A stretch of DNA of 64,000 bases from contig NZ_JAPCKK010000014.1 of NCBI RefSeq assembly GCF_030705605.1, positions 372,001 through 436,000 of the forward strand, given 5' to 3'. This DNA comes from Paenibacillus zeirhizosphaerae. Its GTDB lineage: Bacteria > Bacillota > Bacilli > Paenibacillales > Paenibacillaceae. Made by a program: the position numbers and the translations under genes. Below, in pieces: positions 23,586-32,497 of this stretch (within the stretch, counting starts at the first letter, position 1; every line of letters starts with the position of its first letter). A model generated the notes under the pieces. That model did not search any database, had not been told where the DNA came from, and saw only the letters and a list, made by a program, of their open reading frames with translations.

Positions 23586-24872
23586 ATGCAAATCCATGTG
23601 GTTCAGCCCGGCCAATCACTGTACAGCATTGCTCAAGCCTATTCCGTCACTATAGAAAATATCACACAGGCGAATCGAATTTCGACGACCGAGCCTCTTG
23701 TTGTCGGTCAAACTCTGGTCATCCCAATCAGAGGCTCCTATTATTGGATAAGTGCAGGAGACAGTTTTTACACGATTGGGCAAAGGTTAGGGATTCCTCC
23801 CAGTGTCCTTGCGCAGGTAAACCGGATGTCTCTGAATCAAACGCTCCCCGTCGGTTTACGGTTGTACATCCCGCCGCTCCCCAAAAGCAGAGCAGAGATT
23901 AACGCCTATGTGGAACCCAGAGGAACACAGGTTAGTGAAGGATTAAAGGCTGCCGTAAGGGAGGCAGCACCAGATTTGACGTACCTGGCCCCCTTCAGCT
24001 TCCGGATTCAGCGGGACGGAACGTTGGCTCCGCCGCTGCTGGACGATTTTCCTGCCATAGCAAACGCGAACGGTATCACGATGATGATGGTGGTTACGAA
24101 TCTGGAAGAAGACCAGTTCAGTGCGGAACTGGGTCAATTGATCCTAAACAATCGGGAGCTTCAGAACAGCCTGCTGGAAAATATCATTCAAACCGCAAAA
24201 CAGTTAGGCTTTCGGGACATTCATTTTGACCTCGAGTTTCTGCGTCCTGCGGACAGGGAAGCGTACAATGCATTTCTGCGCCGTGCGGCAGACCGGATTC
24301 ACCAGGAAGGCTTCCTGATTTCGACGGCTCTCGCACCCAAGACCAGCGCTTCCCAAATGGGCGAGTGGTATACTGCACATGATTACAGAACCCACGGGCA
24401 AATCGTCGATTTCGTCGTGATTATGACCTATGAATGGGGGTACAGCGGGGGGCCGCCTATGCCGGTCTCGCCGATCAGGCCCGTGCGCCAGGTGCTGGAG
24501 TATGCTCTGACGGAAATGCCTGCCAACAAAATCATGATGGGTCAAAATATGTACGGCTATGATTGGACGCTTCCCTATGTGCAAGGCGGAAAATATGCGG
24601 AGGCGCTCAGCCCTCAGGAGGCGATTGCCCGGGCGCGCAGACGGAATGCGGCAATCCAATACAATTATGAGGATCAAGCACCGTTCTTTCGGTACTGGGA
24701 TGATGAGGGAAAAGAACATATCGTATGGTTCGAGGACGCCAGATCCATTCAAGCAAAAATTAACCTTGTGCAGGAACTCGGATTGCGGGGAATCAGCTAT
24801 TGGAAGCTAGGTCTGCCGTTCCCGCAGAACTGGCTGCTTATTGAGGATCGCTTTCAAGTGGTTAAGAGATAA
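23586..24872 (+). CDS. LysM-GH18 spore-wall hydrolase (SleL/YaaH-type)
   Basis: 428 residues, ATG with GGAGGTAATGGT just upstream. Two LysM domains occupy residues 1-50 (VVQPGQSLYSIAQAYSVT) and 52-97 (WISAGDSFYTIGQRLGIP), binding peptidoglycan glycan. The remaining ~320 residues are a glycoside hydrolase 18 barrel; the catalytic DxxxDxE appears as DIHFDLEF near residue 215, followed by VDFVVIMTYEWGYSGGPPMPVSP and GISYWKLG. SleL/YaaH are N-acetylglucosaminidases that digest cortex fragments during germination (established for relatives). The lack of a signal peptide is normal for these coat-located proteins. It is a lone plus-strand gene bracketed by the two tRNA-Leu genes. Confidence 0.92.
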   Translation: MQIHVVQPGQSLYSIAQAYSVTIENITQANRISTTEPLVVGQTLVIPIRGSYYWISAGDSFYTIGQRLGIPPSVLAQVNRMSLNQTLPVGLRLYIPPLPKSRAEINAYVEPRGTQVSEGLKAAVREAAPDLTYLAPFSFRIQRDGTLAPPLLDDFPAIANANGITMMMVVTNLEEDQFSAELGQLILNNRELQNSLLENIIQTAKQLGFRDIHFDLEFLRPADREAYNAFLRRAADRIHQEGFLISTALAPKTSASQMGEWYTAHDYRTHGQIVDFVVIMTYEWGYSGGPPMPVSPIRPVRQVLEYALTEMPANKIMMGQNMYGYDWTLPYVQGGKYAEALSPQEAIARARRRNAAIQYNYEDQAPFFRYWDDEGKEHIVWFEDARSIQAKINLVQELGLRGISYWKLGLPFPQNWLLIEDRFQVVKR

Positions 24873-25064
24873 AGTAGCACAAGCAAACTAATACTCTGCC
24901 TGACACTATATTTGGTTCGATGAGCAGGTCATCAAATAGCACCGTATTTGAACAGAGAATGTATAATCATTGAGCCTGCTCACCCCCCTTAAGCTACATG
25001 AGCCTGCGCCTCTCTTTGCCTTCCTCCACGATAGGTTTCACATTGAATCCTGTAAGAATGAAAA

Positions 25065-25100
25065 AAAGTCCTAATGTGATAAATTACCACACAGGACTCC
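25065..25100 (-). terminator. Terminator of tRNA-Leu (second copy)
   Basis: AGTCCT...GTG pairs with CAC...AGGACT, followed on the minus strand by a run of seven T. The interval 24873-25064 shows no gene. Confidence 0.75.
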
Positions 25101-25129
25101 TTATGTATTAAATGCTGAAAAGTGCTAGT

Positions 25130-25214
25130 GCCGAGGACCGGGATCGAACCGGTACGGTAGTCACCTACCGCAGGATTTTAAGTCCTGTGCGTCTGCCAAT
25201 TCCGCCACCCCGGC
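25130..25214 (-). tRNA. tRNA-Leu (UAA), copy 2
   Basis: Base-for-base identical to 23231-23315 including the UAA anticodon and long variable arm; the flanks diverge within a few nucleotides on each side, so only the tRNA itself is duplicated. Confidence 0.96.
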
Positions 25215-25389
25215 TTAATGTCACATTTCTTAGCGTTGTACTGTTCGCAATGACATGCATCACGAACGAATAAAACCTGTATAATAGGGGTACCTATATA
25301 TATTACGCTTTTTTTCGTTATTTGTAAAGATTAATTTATAAAAAAATTAAACCCAAGCATAACGTAGGGCCAGCCCCCCGTTCAACATA

Positions 25390-25542
25390 TTATTTCACAA
25401 AAACCATAATCCAGCCGATGATAGAAATCCAAAGTACGACGCTGATGAGTGTCCCCCAAAGCATGCCTGTCGCAAATCTGCCCTCTCCATGAGGGCGCGC
25501 CTCCTTAACCTTTGCCAACAGCTTCAATTCATTCCGATCCAT
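25390..25542 (-). CDS. Small single-span membrane protein, paralogue of 19102-19194
   Basis: 50 residues, ATG 25542 to TAA 25390, with GGGAGGGG 5 nt upstream. The N-terminal half is charged and cytoplasmic-looking (DRNELKLLAKVKEARPHGEG); the C-terminal half is one hydrophobic span (GMLWGTLISVVLWISIIGWI then MVFVK). The span shares the pattern G-x-x-WG-x-x-IS-x-VLW-x(4)-G-x-I with the 30-residue peptide at 19102-19194. The excellent ribosome binding site makes translation likely. Unknown function; it sits between ynfA and tRNA-Leu. Confidence 0.7.
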   Translation of the reverse strand: MDRNELKLLAKVKEARPHGEGRFATGMLWGTLISVVLWISIIGWIMVFVK

Positions 25543-25616
25543 TAGAACCCCTCCCTAAGATCTATTTCGACATTTAAGGGGGATTTATGTAGACCAAAGT
25601 CAATATATTTTTAAAA

Positions 25617-25943
25617 TTATGTCCTTGGCAAAAGCATCACAGCGACTCCCGCAACGCATAGAACGGCACCCCAAATATCGTAGGCATCAGGGAGCTTTTT
25701 ATCAACCAACCACGCCCAACCTATGGACAGCACGATGAATACTCCGCCATATGCCGCATATACTCTTCCAAAAGAAGAAAATACCTGAAATGTGGCAATG
25801 ATGCCATAGAGAGCAAGAATGATCCCCCCGGCGAGCCCCAGATACCAGGTGCGACCTTCGCGAAGCCACTGCCAGATCAGGTATCCTCCGCCAATCTCTG
25901 CGAGCCCGGCAAGTAGGAATACCAACACGGCTTTTAGCATCAT
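25617..25943 (-). CDS. ynfA: YnfA-family inner-membrane protein
   Basis: 108 residues from ATG 25943 (an ATG-ATG pair with AAAGGAGGG just upstream); the frame extends upstream but without a start signal. Four hydrophobic spans and the family signature [20 protein letters not shown] near the N-terminus, then [20 protein letters not shown] and a short C-terminus. UPF0060/YnfA proteins are related to the small multidrug resistance transporters. Transport function in this organism is not shown by the sequence. Confidence 0.93.
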   Translation of the reverse strand: MMLKAVLVFLLAGLAEIGGGYLIWQWLREGRTWYLGLAGGIILALYGIIATFQVFSSFGRVYAAYGGVFIVLSIGWAWLVDKKLPDAYDIWGAVLCVAGVAVMLLPRT

Positions 25944-26094
25944 AATCCCTCCTTTGCAGACAAGTGTACCGCAAAAGAAGGAGCCACGCACACCATTCAA
26001 AAACCAGTAAAAAACACTTGACGAAATAATGGGCAATGTTGTATATTAATCAATGTCGCTGTTTATTTACAACATATTTGATAAGTACTATTTA

Positions 26095-26168
26095 GGGCCC
26101 TTAGCTCAGTTGGTTAGAGCGGTCGGCTCATAACCGATTGGTCGGGGGTTCGAGTCCCTCAGGGCCCA
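26095..26168 (+). tRNA. tRNA with CAU anticodon, probably tRNA-Ile2
   Basis: 74 nt: acceptor GGGCCCT/AGGGCCC, D-arm TAGCTCAGTTGGTTAGAGC, anticodon loop CTCATAA and T-loop GGTTCGAGTCC. The body (CCCTTAGCTCAG, GCTCATAACCG) is closer to the Bacillus tRNA-Ile2, whose C34 becomes lysidine to read AUA, than to elongator tRNA-Met. That identity choice is from memory. CCA is not encoded. Confidence 0.9.
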
Positions 26169-26169
26169 T

Positions 26170-26213
26170 AAATATAAGAACCTCTGCATATGCAGAGGTT
26201 CTTATATTTTTTT
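26170..26213 (+). terminator. Terminator after tRNA-CAU
   Basis: A 17-pair stem (AATATAAGAACCTCTGC with its complement) around ATAT runs into TTTTTT. Confidence 0.92.
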
Positions 26214-26280
26214 GGTACCGGCTATTAATTTTAAAATTGAACAGAATGAATCCGCTCACAAGTTGAACCTGTACAAAAAA

Positions 26281-26306
26281 GACGGGGCAATGGGTTGTGC
26301 ACCGTC
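26281..26306 (-). terminator. Terminator of gene 26321-26485
   Basis: GACGG-GC/GC-CCGTC stem followed on the minus strand by TTTTTTG, about 15 nt past the stop codon. Confidence 0.65.
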
Positions 26307-26320
26307 AAGTAGACCATCAA

Positions 26321-26485
26321 TCACGGAATAAACTTTACACCATAACGCCCTTTTTTCGACTGATACACCTCCACAGCCCTTGGATCATGATAACCGTAAA
26401 TCCAGCCGTCTTCCTCAAGCCGCTTAGCTAAACAGCCCGCCTGAAACTTGGTTGTGTACAGCTTGCCGAAATACACCCACCTCAT
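26321..26485 (-). CDS. Small orphan protein (54 residues)
   Basis: ATG 26485 to TGA 26321, GAGAGG about 7 nt upstream, and its own terminator at 26281-26306. The protein is basic and aromatic: MRWVYFGKLYTTKFQAG, then AKRLEEDGWIYGYHDPR and EVYQSKKGRYGVKF. It has no signal peptide, cysteine cluster or membrane span. Family unknown to me; the pattern of alternating strands and one helix would fit a compact alpha/beta domain. Too short for standard gene-length cut-offs. Confidence 0.6.
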   Translation of the reverse strand: MRWVYFGKLYTTKFQAGCLAKRLEEDGWIYGYHDPRAVEVYQSKKGRYGVKFIP

Positions 26486-26574
26486 GGCTCTACCTCTCTT
26501 CAGCTCGTTTTTCCTGGTTTAGTGTTCCCCTTTCTTGCGCAATTAGTACAAGGTTATCCGCAGACAGCATAAAC

Positions 26575-26593
26575 AGCCCGGCAAAGCCGGGCT
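26575..26593 (-). terminator. Terminator of the pyr operon
   Basis: AGCCCGGC/GCCGGGCT stem with a 3-nt loop about 30 nt after the pyrE stop; the tail is GTTTATG. Confidence 0.7.
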
Positions 26594-26619
26594 AAAATGA
26601 TGACCATAGCGAATATTTC

Positions 26620-27264
26620 TTATTGGCCGAAGGAAGCAGGGTCCTGTCTCCAGGAACGAAGCTGCCCAAGCTCGCTTTCCTGGATTGCTCCCTCGCGAAG
26701 TGCAACGTCCATAAGAGACGAATAGTTGGAGAGGGCTTCCAGCTTGATACCAGCCTCGGCAAAGGCTTGGGACGCCTGATCCAACTGGTAGCTAAAAATG
26801 GCCAGCACAGCCAGCGGAGTCGCTCCTGCCTGCTCAATCGCTTGCGCCGCTTTGATCGAGCTGCCACCTGTCGATATTAGATCCTCAATCACGATGACCC
26901 TCTGCCCTTCGCGGATCAGACCTTCAATCTGGTTCTCTTTGCCGTGTCCCTTCGCTTTATCGCGCACATAGGCCATCGGCAGATTCAGCTTCTGGGCCAC
27001 CCAGGCGGCATGCGGAATACCTGCGGTAGCCGTCCCTGCAATAACCTCCGCCTCGGGATAACGTTCACGGATAATAGCGGCGAACGAATCCGCAATGAGC
27101 TCACGTACCTCCGGATAGCTCATGGTCAGCCGGTTGTCGCAGTAAATCGGTGACTTAATGCCCGAAGTCCAGGTGAATGGCTGCTGTGGCCGCAAGGCCA
27201 CAGCCTTAATGCGCAGCAAATGTCCTGCGATCTGTTCAGGGATTTGTTCCAGTGAAATCATCAT
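26620..27264 (-). CDS. pyrE: Orotate phosphoribosyltransferase
   Basis: 214 residues; ATG overlaps the pyrF stop by 4 nt (ATGA), GGAG upstream. The PRPP-binding signature VIVIEDLISTGGSSIKAAQAIEQAG lies near residue 115, preceded by VIAGTATAGIPHAAWVA and MAYVRDKAKGHGKENQIEG. It joins orotate to PRPP giving orotidine 5'-monophosphate. It is the last gene of the pyrimidine operon and is followed by a stem-loop terminator. Confidence 0.97.
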   Translation of the reverse strand: MMISLEQIPEQIAGHLLRIKAVALRPQQPFTWTSGIKSPIYCDNRLTMSYPEVRELIADSFAAIIRERYPEAEVIAGTATAGIPHAAWVAQKLNLPMAYVRDKAKGHGKENQIEGLIREGQRVIVIEDLISTGGSSIKAAQAIEQAGATPLAVLAIFSYQLDQASQAFAEAGIKLEALSNYSSLMDVALREGAIQESELGQLRSWRQDPASFGQ

Positions 27265-27998
27265 GCGTTCATCATCTCCTCAATAATGTGCTGGGCGGCC
27301 TCTCTTGGGTCCGCTGCCCCCGTAATCGGACGGCCTACCACAATGTAGCTGCTGCCACCGGCAATAGCTTGTCCCGGTGTCAAAATACGCGCCTGATCCA
27401 AGGCGGAGCTGCCAGCCGGGCGGATGCCCGGCGTGACCGTCCGAAAATCCGGTCCGCAGGCCTCGCGAATCGCCTGCACCTCAAGCGGAGAAGCGACTAC
27501 ACCGTGTAATCCGGCTTCCTCCGCAAGCCGGGCATATCTTACAACCGCCGCCTCTACAGAACCCTGAATTCCGATTTCCTCATTCATCGTACGCTGATCC
27601 GTGCTAGTCAATTGAGTCACTGCGATGATCAGCGGCAGCGACAAGGAAGAATTCTCTTCCACGGCCTCCTGCGCACCTTCTCTGGCCGCCCGCATCATAG
27701 CAGTGCCACCGGCCGCATGAACATTGAACATGTCCACCCCCAACCGTGTGATGCTGTCGGCTCCGCCGCGAACGGTATTCGGAATATCATGCATTTTCAA
27801 ATCAAGGAAAACGGAATATCCCTTATCCTTCAGCTCGCGGACAAAATCAGGACCTGCCGCATAAAAAAGCTGCATACCCACCTTCATATAACAGGGAATT
27901 CCCTGCAGGCTTGCAACCAAGCTGCGCGCCTTCTCCGCATTCGGAAAATCCAGCGCGACCATCAGACGCTCAGCCATGTTCTGCGATAACGTTGTCAC
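27261..27998 (-). CDS. pyrF: Orotidine 5'-phosphate decarboxylase
   Basis: 245 residues from GTG 27998, chosen because GGGAG lies 10 nt upstream; an inner ATG at 27977 (MAERLMVALDFP) is also possible. The barrel carries the catalytic stretch VFLDLKMHDIPNTVRGGADSI near residue 65 (Lys-Asp network), GVVASPLEVQAIREACG near 155, VTPGIRPAG near 180 and SYIVVGRPITGAADP near 215. It decarboxylates OMP to UMP, the last step of de novo synthesis. An 11-pair hairpin (28023-28061) lies immediately ahead of it. Confidence 0.96.
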   Translation of the reverse strand: MTTLSQNMAERLMVALDFPNAEKARSLVASLQGIPCYMKVGMQLFYAAGPDFVRELKDKGYSVFLDLKMHDIPNTVRGGADSITRLGVDMFNVHAAGGTAMMRAAREGAQEAVEENSSLSLPLIIAVTQLTSTDQRTMNEEIGIQGSVEAAVVRYARLAEEAGLHGVVASPLEVQAIREACGPDFRTVTPGIRPAGSSALDQARILTPGQAIAGGSSYIVVGRPITGAADPREAAQHIIEEMMNA

Positions 27999-28022
27999 TA
28001 CCTCACATCTCCCATCCGTGAT

Positions 28023-28061
28023 AAAGGACATCCTTCAGCCCTTGACTGTCGGATGTCCTTT
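28023..28061 (-). other. Perfect 11-pair intercistronic hairpin before pyrF
   Basis: AAAGGACATCC (28023-28033) pairs with GGATGTCCTTT (28051-28061). It lies between carB and pyrF, at the point where pyrK-pyrD sit in Bacillus subtilis. No T-run beyond CCTTT, so it may be a weak terminator or an mRNA stability element. Confidence 0.6.
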
Positions 28062-28085
28062 CAGGTTTTGATTATGCTGTCAGGC

Positions 28086-31000
28086 TTAACGGCTCAGTGC
28101 CGGCATGGCTTCTGAAGAGAAGTTCAGTGTCTCCAGCATGCCCAGCAGAGCGCGAACCGTATCCAGAGACGTCATGCACACGACTCCGTTCTCTACCGCT
28201 TCTCGGCGGATGCGGAATCCGTCCCGTTCAGGAGTTTTGCCTTTGGTCAGCGTATTGAACACAAAGTTCGCTTCGCCTGTGCGGATCAGATCAAGAATGT
28301 TCGGCGTACCCTCGCTCAGTTTGTTCACAATCGTTACAGGAATTCCAGCCTGCTCCAGCGCGGCTGCCGTGCCACCTGTAGCAATGATTTTGTAGCCAAG
28401 CTTGTAAAATCCGCGCAGTAACTCTACCGCTTCCGCTTTATCCTTATCAGATACCGTAGCGATAATGGCTCCTGTAGACGGAATTTTCATGCCGGCTCCG
28501 ACCAGCCCTTTATAGAGCGCCTTGGCATACTTCACGTCACGGCCCATCACTTCACCGGTAGATTTCATTTCCGGTCCAAGAGTAGGTTCAACACGACGCA
28601 GCTTCGCAAAGGAGAATACCGGTACTTTTACCGAAACGTGATCACTTTCCGGCCAGAGGCCGTCTTCATAACCAAGGTCTTTCAACCTAGTGCCTAGGAT
28701 GGCCTGGGTTGCAATATTCGCCATCGGAATGTTGGTCACCTTGCTCAGGAACGGCACCGTCCGGGAAGAACGCGGATTCACCTCGATCACGTACACTTCA
28801 TCGTTATGGATAACAAACTGGATGTTAACCAATCCGACCGTTTTCAGCTCTTTAGCAATGCTGATCGTAATTTCCACGATTTTCCGCTTCAGGCTGTCTT
28901 CCAGATGCTGCGGAGGATACACCGCGATCGAGTCGCCGGAGTGAACGCCTGCACGTTCAACATGCTCCATAATGCCAGGGACAAGCACCGTCTCCCCGTC
29001 GCAAATGGCATCAACCTCCACCTCTTTGCCGAGCATGTAACGGTCGATCAGAACCGGATGCTCCGGATTGATTTTAACCGCTTCTTTCATATAGCTGAGC
29101 AGTTCAGTGTCCGAGTATACAATTTCCATCGCACGTCCGCCGAGTACATAGGAAGGGCGAACCAGCACTGGATAGCCCAGTCCCTGTGCGGTTCCTACCG
29201 CTTCATCGACTGAAATGACCGTATTGCCCTGCGGCTGTGCAATGCGGAGACGGGACAGCAGCGCTTCAAACTTTTTGCGGTCTTCCGCTTCATCAATGCT
29301 GGCCAGATCGGTACCCAGAATTTTAACTCCTGCAGCGCTCAGCGGCGCAGCCAGGTTGATGGCCGTTTGGCCACCGAACTGGACGATCACGCCAATCGGT
29401 TTTTCCTGCTCGATGACGTTCATAACATCCTCGAAGAAGAGGGGTTCGAAGTACAGACGGTCGGATGTATTGAAGTCTGTGGATACCGTCTCAGGGTTGT
29501 TGTTAATAATAACCGCTTCATACCCTGCTTTTTGAATCGCCCATACCGCGTGCACCGTTGAGTAGTCAAACTCGATGCCCTGACCGATACGGATCGGCCC
29601 GGAGCCGAGAACGACCACTTTCTCTTTCGAGGTCCCGGTTACCTCATTCTCAGTTTCATATGTCGAGTAATAATAAGGGGTAGTCGCCTCAAACTCTGCT
29701 GCACAGGTATCAACCATTTTATAGACAGGACGCAGATTATGACTCAGACGGAACTCACGCACGTCCGCTTCCTTGGTGCAGTTTCCGCCTAATTGGCCGT
29801 ATGCGCGCACCTCTGCAATCGAACGGTCCGTAAAACCGAGACGCTTGGCCTGATACAAAGTCTCATAAGTCAATTCCGGCTCTTCTGCCATGCGGCCTTC
29901 GAAAGCGATGATGCCTTCAATCTTATCCAGGAACCACCAGTCTACCTTCGTTAAATCCTGAATCTCCTGCTGGCTGTAGCCGCGGCGGAATGCTTCGGCA
30001 ATCAGGAACATGCGCTCATCATCCGCTTTAACGAGACGGCTCTTCAGCACTTCATCGGACAGCTCTTCCGCTCCTTTCAAATGGAGGCGGTGTACGCCGA
30101 TTTCAAGCGATCTGACCGCCTTATGAATCGATTCCTCAAATGTCCGCCCGATCGCCATCACTTCACCGGTTGCTTTCATTTGCGTGCCAAGCTTACGGTT
30201 TGCTGACGTAAATTTGTCGAACGGCCAGCGCGGAATTTTGCTTACGATGTAGTCCAGCGTTGGCTCAAAGCAGGCATACGTTTGTCCCGTAACCGGGTTA
30301 ACGATCTCGTCGAGTGTATAGCCCATGGCGATTTTGGCAGCCATCTTGGCAATCGGATAGCCGGTTGCCTTGGAAGCCAGCGCGGACGAGCGGCTTACAC
30401 GCGGATTCACTTCGATAACATAGTATTGATAGCTGTAAGGGTCCAGCGCAAATTGCACGTTACAGCCGCCCTCAATGTTGAGCGCACGGATGATTTTCAA
30501 GGACGCAGAGCGCAGCATCTGGTATTCCCGATCAGATAGCGTCTGGCTTGGTGCTACGACGATACTGTCTCCTGTATGGACACCCACCGGATCGAAATTC
30601 TCCATGTTGCACACAACGATGCAATTGTCGTTGCTGTCACGCATAACCTCGTATTCAACTTCCTTCATACCGGCAATGCTCTTCTCGATCAGACACTGTC
30701 CAATCGGACTGTAACGGAGACCGGAAGCTACTGTCTCACGCAGTTCTTCCTCCGTAGCGCAGATACCGCCGCCTGTACCTCCAAGCGTGTAGGCCGGGCG
30801 GACAATAAGCGGGTAGCCGATCTCTCCAGCAAAATCCAGCGCCTCCTGCATTGTGGTTACGATCACGCTTTCAGGCACAGGCTGATCCAACTCACGCATG
30901 AGATCACGGAACAGATCGCGGTCCTCCGCTTTTTCGATTGAGCTTAGCTGGGTTCCCAGCAACTTCACGTTCTCGCTTTCCAGTACGCCTGCTCGTGCCA

Positions 31001-31304
31001 GCTCTACCGCCATGTTCAGACCAGTCTGGCCTCCCAGGGTAGGGAGAAGACCGTCCGGACGCTCCTGACGGATAATTTGCGTAACGAATTCCAGCGTAAT
31101 CGGCTCAATGTATACTTTATCAGCCATATTGGTGTCGGTCATGATGGTTGCCGGGTTGCTGTTAATGAGGACAACTTCTACGCCCTCTTCCTTGAGCGCT
31201 TGGCATGCCTGAGTTCCGGCATAATCAAATTCAGCCGCCTGGCCGATAACGATCGGCCCAGAACCGATTACCAGTATTTTCTTGAGATCATTATGCTTCG
31301 GCAT
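28086..31304 (-). CDS. carB: Carbamoyl-phosphate synthase, large subunit (pyrimidine)
   Basis: 1072 residues from ATG 31304 with AAAGGAG 9 nt upstream; its start is one nucleotide beyond the carA stop. Two homologous ATP-grasp halves: the first opens with [25 protein letters not shown] and carries [12 protein letters not shown]; the second opens [25 protein letters not shown] and carries [15 protein letters not shown]. The C-terminal ~130 residues are the MGS-like regulatory domain ([18 protein letters not shown]). It makes carbamoyl phosphate from ammonia channelled by CarA. Corresponds to pyrAB of Bacillus. Confidence 0.97.
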   Translation of the reverse strand: MPKHNDLKKILVIGSGPIVIGQAAEFDYAGTQACQALKEEGVEVVLINSNPATIMTDTNMADKVYIEPITLEFVTQIIRQERPDGLLPTLGGQTGLNMAVELARAGVLESENVKLLGTQLSSIEKAEDRDLFRDLMRELDQPVPESVIVTTMQEALDFAGEIGYPLIVRPAYTLGGTGGGICATEEELRETVASGLRYSPIGQCLIEKSIAGMKEVEYEVMRDSNDNCIVVCNMENFDPVGVHTGDSIVVAPSQTLSDREYQMLRSASLKIIRALNIEGGCNVQFALDPYSYQYYVIEVNPRVSRSSALASKATGYPIAKMAAKIAMGYTLDEIVNPVTGQTYACFEPTLDYIVSKIPRWPFDKFTSANRKLGTQMKATGEVMAIGRTFEESIHKAVRSLEIGVHRLHLKGAEELSDEVLKSRLVKADDERMFLIAEAFRRGYSQQEIQDLTKVDWWFLDKIEGIIAFEGRMAEEPELTYETLYQAKRLGFTDRSIAEVRAYGQLGGNCTKEADVREFRLSHNLRPVYKMVDTCAAEFEATTPYYYSTYETENEVTGTSKEKVVVLGSGPIRIGQGIEFDYSTVHAVWAIQKAGYEAVIINNNPETVSTDFNTSDRLYFEPLFFEDVMNVIEQEKPIGVIVQFGGQTAINLAAPLSAAGVKILGTDLASIDEAEDRKKFEALLSRLRIAQPQGNTVISVDEAVGTAQGLGYPVLVRPSYVLGGRAMEIVYSDTELLSYMKEAVKINPEHPVLIDRYMLGKEVEVDAICDGETVLVPGIMEHVERAGVHSGDSIAVYPPQHLEDSLKRKIVEITISIAKELKTVGLVNIQFVIHNDEVYVIEVNPRSSRTVPFLSKVTNIPMANIATQAILGTRLKDLGYEDGLWPESDHVSVKVPVFSFAKLRRVEPTLGPEMKSTGEVMGRDVKYAKALYKGLVGAGMKIPSTGAIIATVSDKDKAEAVELLRGFYKLGYKIIATGGTAAALEQAGIPVTIVNKLSEGTPNILDLIRTGEANFVFNTLTKGKTPERDGFRIRREAVENGVVCMTSLDTVRALLGMLETLNFSSEAMPALSR

Positions 31305-31305
31305 A

Positions 31306-32442
31306 TTAGCGGACTCCTTTCCCGGCAGCCGCAATAACGACTTGGCGCGGCTGCTCCGGATGGTTTTGTTTATGCTCCCGGATCATTTCGAGGAAGCGGT
31401 CGAATAGGTAGCTGTTATCATACGGGCCCGGTGCCGCTTCAGGATGGTACTGCACCGAGAAAACAGGATATTTCCTATGCTTAAGACCTTCGACGGTCTT
31501 ATCGTTATTGTTGATATGGGTAACTTCCAGATCCGTGCCACGGATGGATTCCTCATTAACCGTGTAGCCATGATTTTGTGAGGTGATAAAGCAGCGCCCG
31601 CTTTCCAGCTCCTTCACCGGATGGTTACCCCCACGGTGGCCGAACTTCAGTTTTTCGGTATCTGCTCCGGCTGCCAGTGCGAACAACTGATGCCCCAGAC
31701 AGATGCCGAACATCGGATATTCGCCAAGCAGCTCGGCAATGGTGTTCACCGCATGAGGAACGTCTTTCGGGTCCCCGGGACCGTTGGAAAGCTGGATGCC
31801 ATCCGGATTCAGCCTGCGGATTTCGTCTGCCGTAATATCATGCGGCACAATCACCACGTCGCAATCCCGTTTGTTCAGTTCACGCAGAATGCCGCTCTTG
31901 GCACCGTAGTCGATCAGCACGATCCGCTCTTTATTGCCCGGGCTGCTGTATACATGACGTGTAGACGTCATTGGCACCTGGTTGCGCAGCTCGGCAATTG
32001 TCGTATCGTTCATCATTTCCATCAATTCTTCAACCTGCTTGGAGGAAGTTGTCAAAATGCCTTTCATCGTACCATGATGGCGGATAATCCGGGTGAGCAT
32101 GCGAGTATCGATATCGCTGATGCCGACAATACCGTATTCCTTCAACAGATCATCTACGCTGTACTGCGCACGCCAATTGCTTGGAACAGGCTCGTAGCGT
32201 CGCACCGCAAAACCATGCACGTAAGGACGCACGGATTCAAAGTCGTCACGCGTAATTCCATAGTTACCAATCAGCGGGTACGTCATCGTGACAATCTGAC
32301 CGCAGTACGATGGATCTGTCAGCACCTCTTGGTAGCCTGTAATCCCTGTATTAAATACGACTTCTCCTGTCTTCTCACCTTCAGCGCCGAACGCCGTGCC
32401 GGTGAACAGCGTACCGTCTTGAAGCAATAATCTTGCCTGCAT
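31306..32442 (-). CDS. carA: Carbamoyl-phosphate synthase, small subunit (pyrimidine)
   Basis: 378 residues from ATG 32442, GAGGAG 10 nt upstream. The N-terminal CPSase domain ([39 protein letters not shown]) is followed by a class I glutamine amidotransferase with the nucleophile elbow [16 protein letters not shown] near residue 250 and the [10 protein letters not shown] histidine/glutamate near residue 335. It hydrolyses glutamine and channels ammonia to CarB. Corresponds to pyrAA. Confidence 0.97.
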   Translation of the reverse strand: MQARLLLQDGTLFTGTAFGAEGEKTGEVVFNTGITGYQEVLTDPSYCGQIVTMTYPLIGNYGITRDDFESVRPYVHGFAVRRYEPVPSNWRAQYSVDDLLKEYGIVGISDIDTRMLTRIIRHHGTMKGILTTSSKQVEELMEMMNDTTIAELRNQVPMTSTRHVYSSPGNKERIVLIDYGAKSGILRELNKRDCDVVIVPHDITADEIRRLNPDGIQLSNGPGDPKDVPHAVNTIAELLGEYPMFGICLGHQLFALAAGADTEKLKFGHRGGNHPVKELESGRCFITSQNHGYTVNEESIRGTDLEVTHINNNDKTVEGLKHRKYPVFSVQYHPEAAPGPYDNSYLFDRFLEMIREHKQNHPEQPRQVVIAAAGKGVR

Positions 32443-32497
32443 CCCGTTCTCACTCCTCAAAATTATGTCTTTATATAGTCGTTTTAATATAGTCGTT

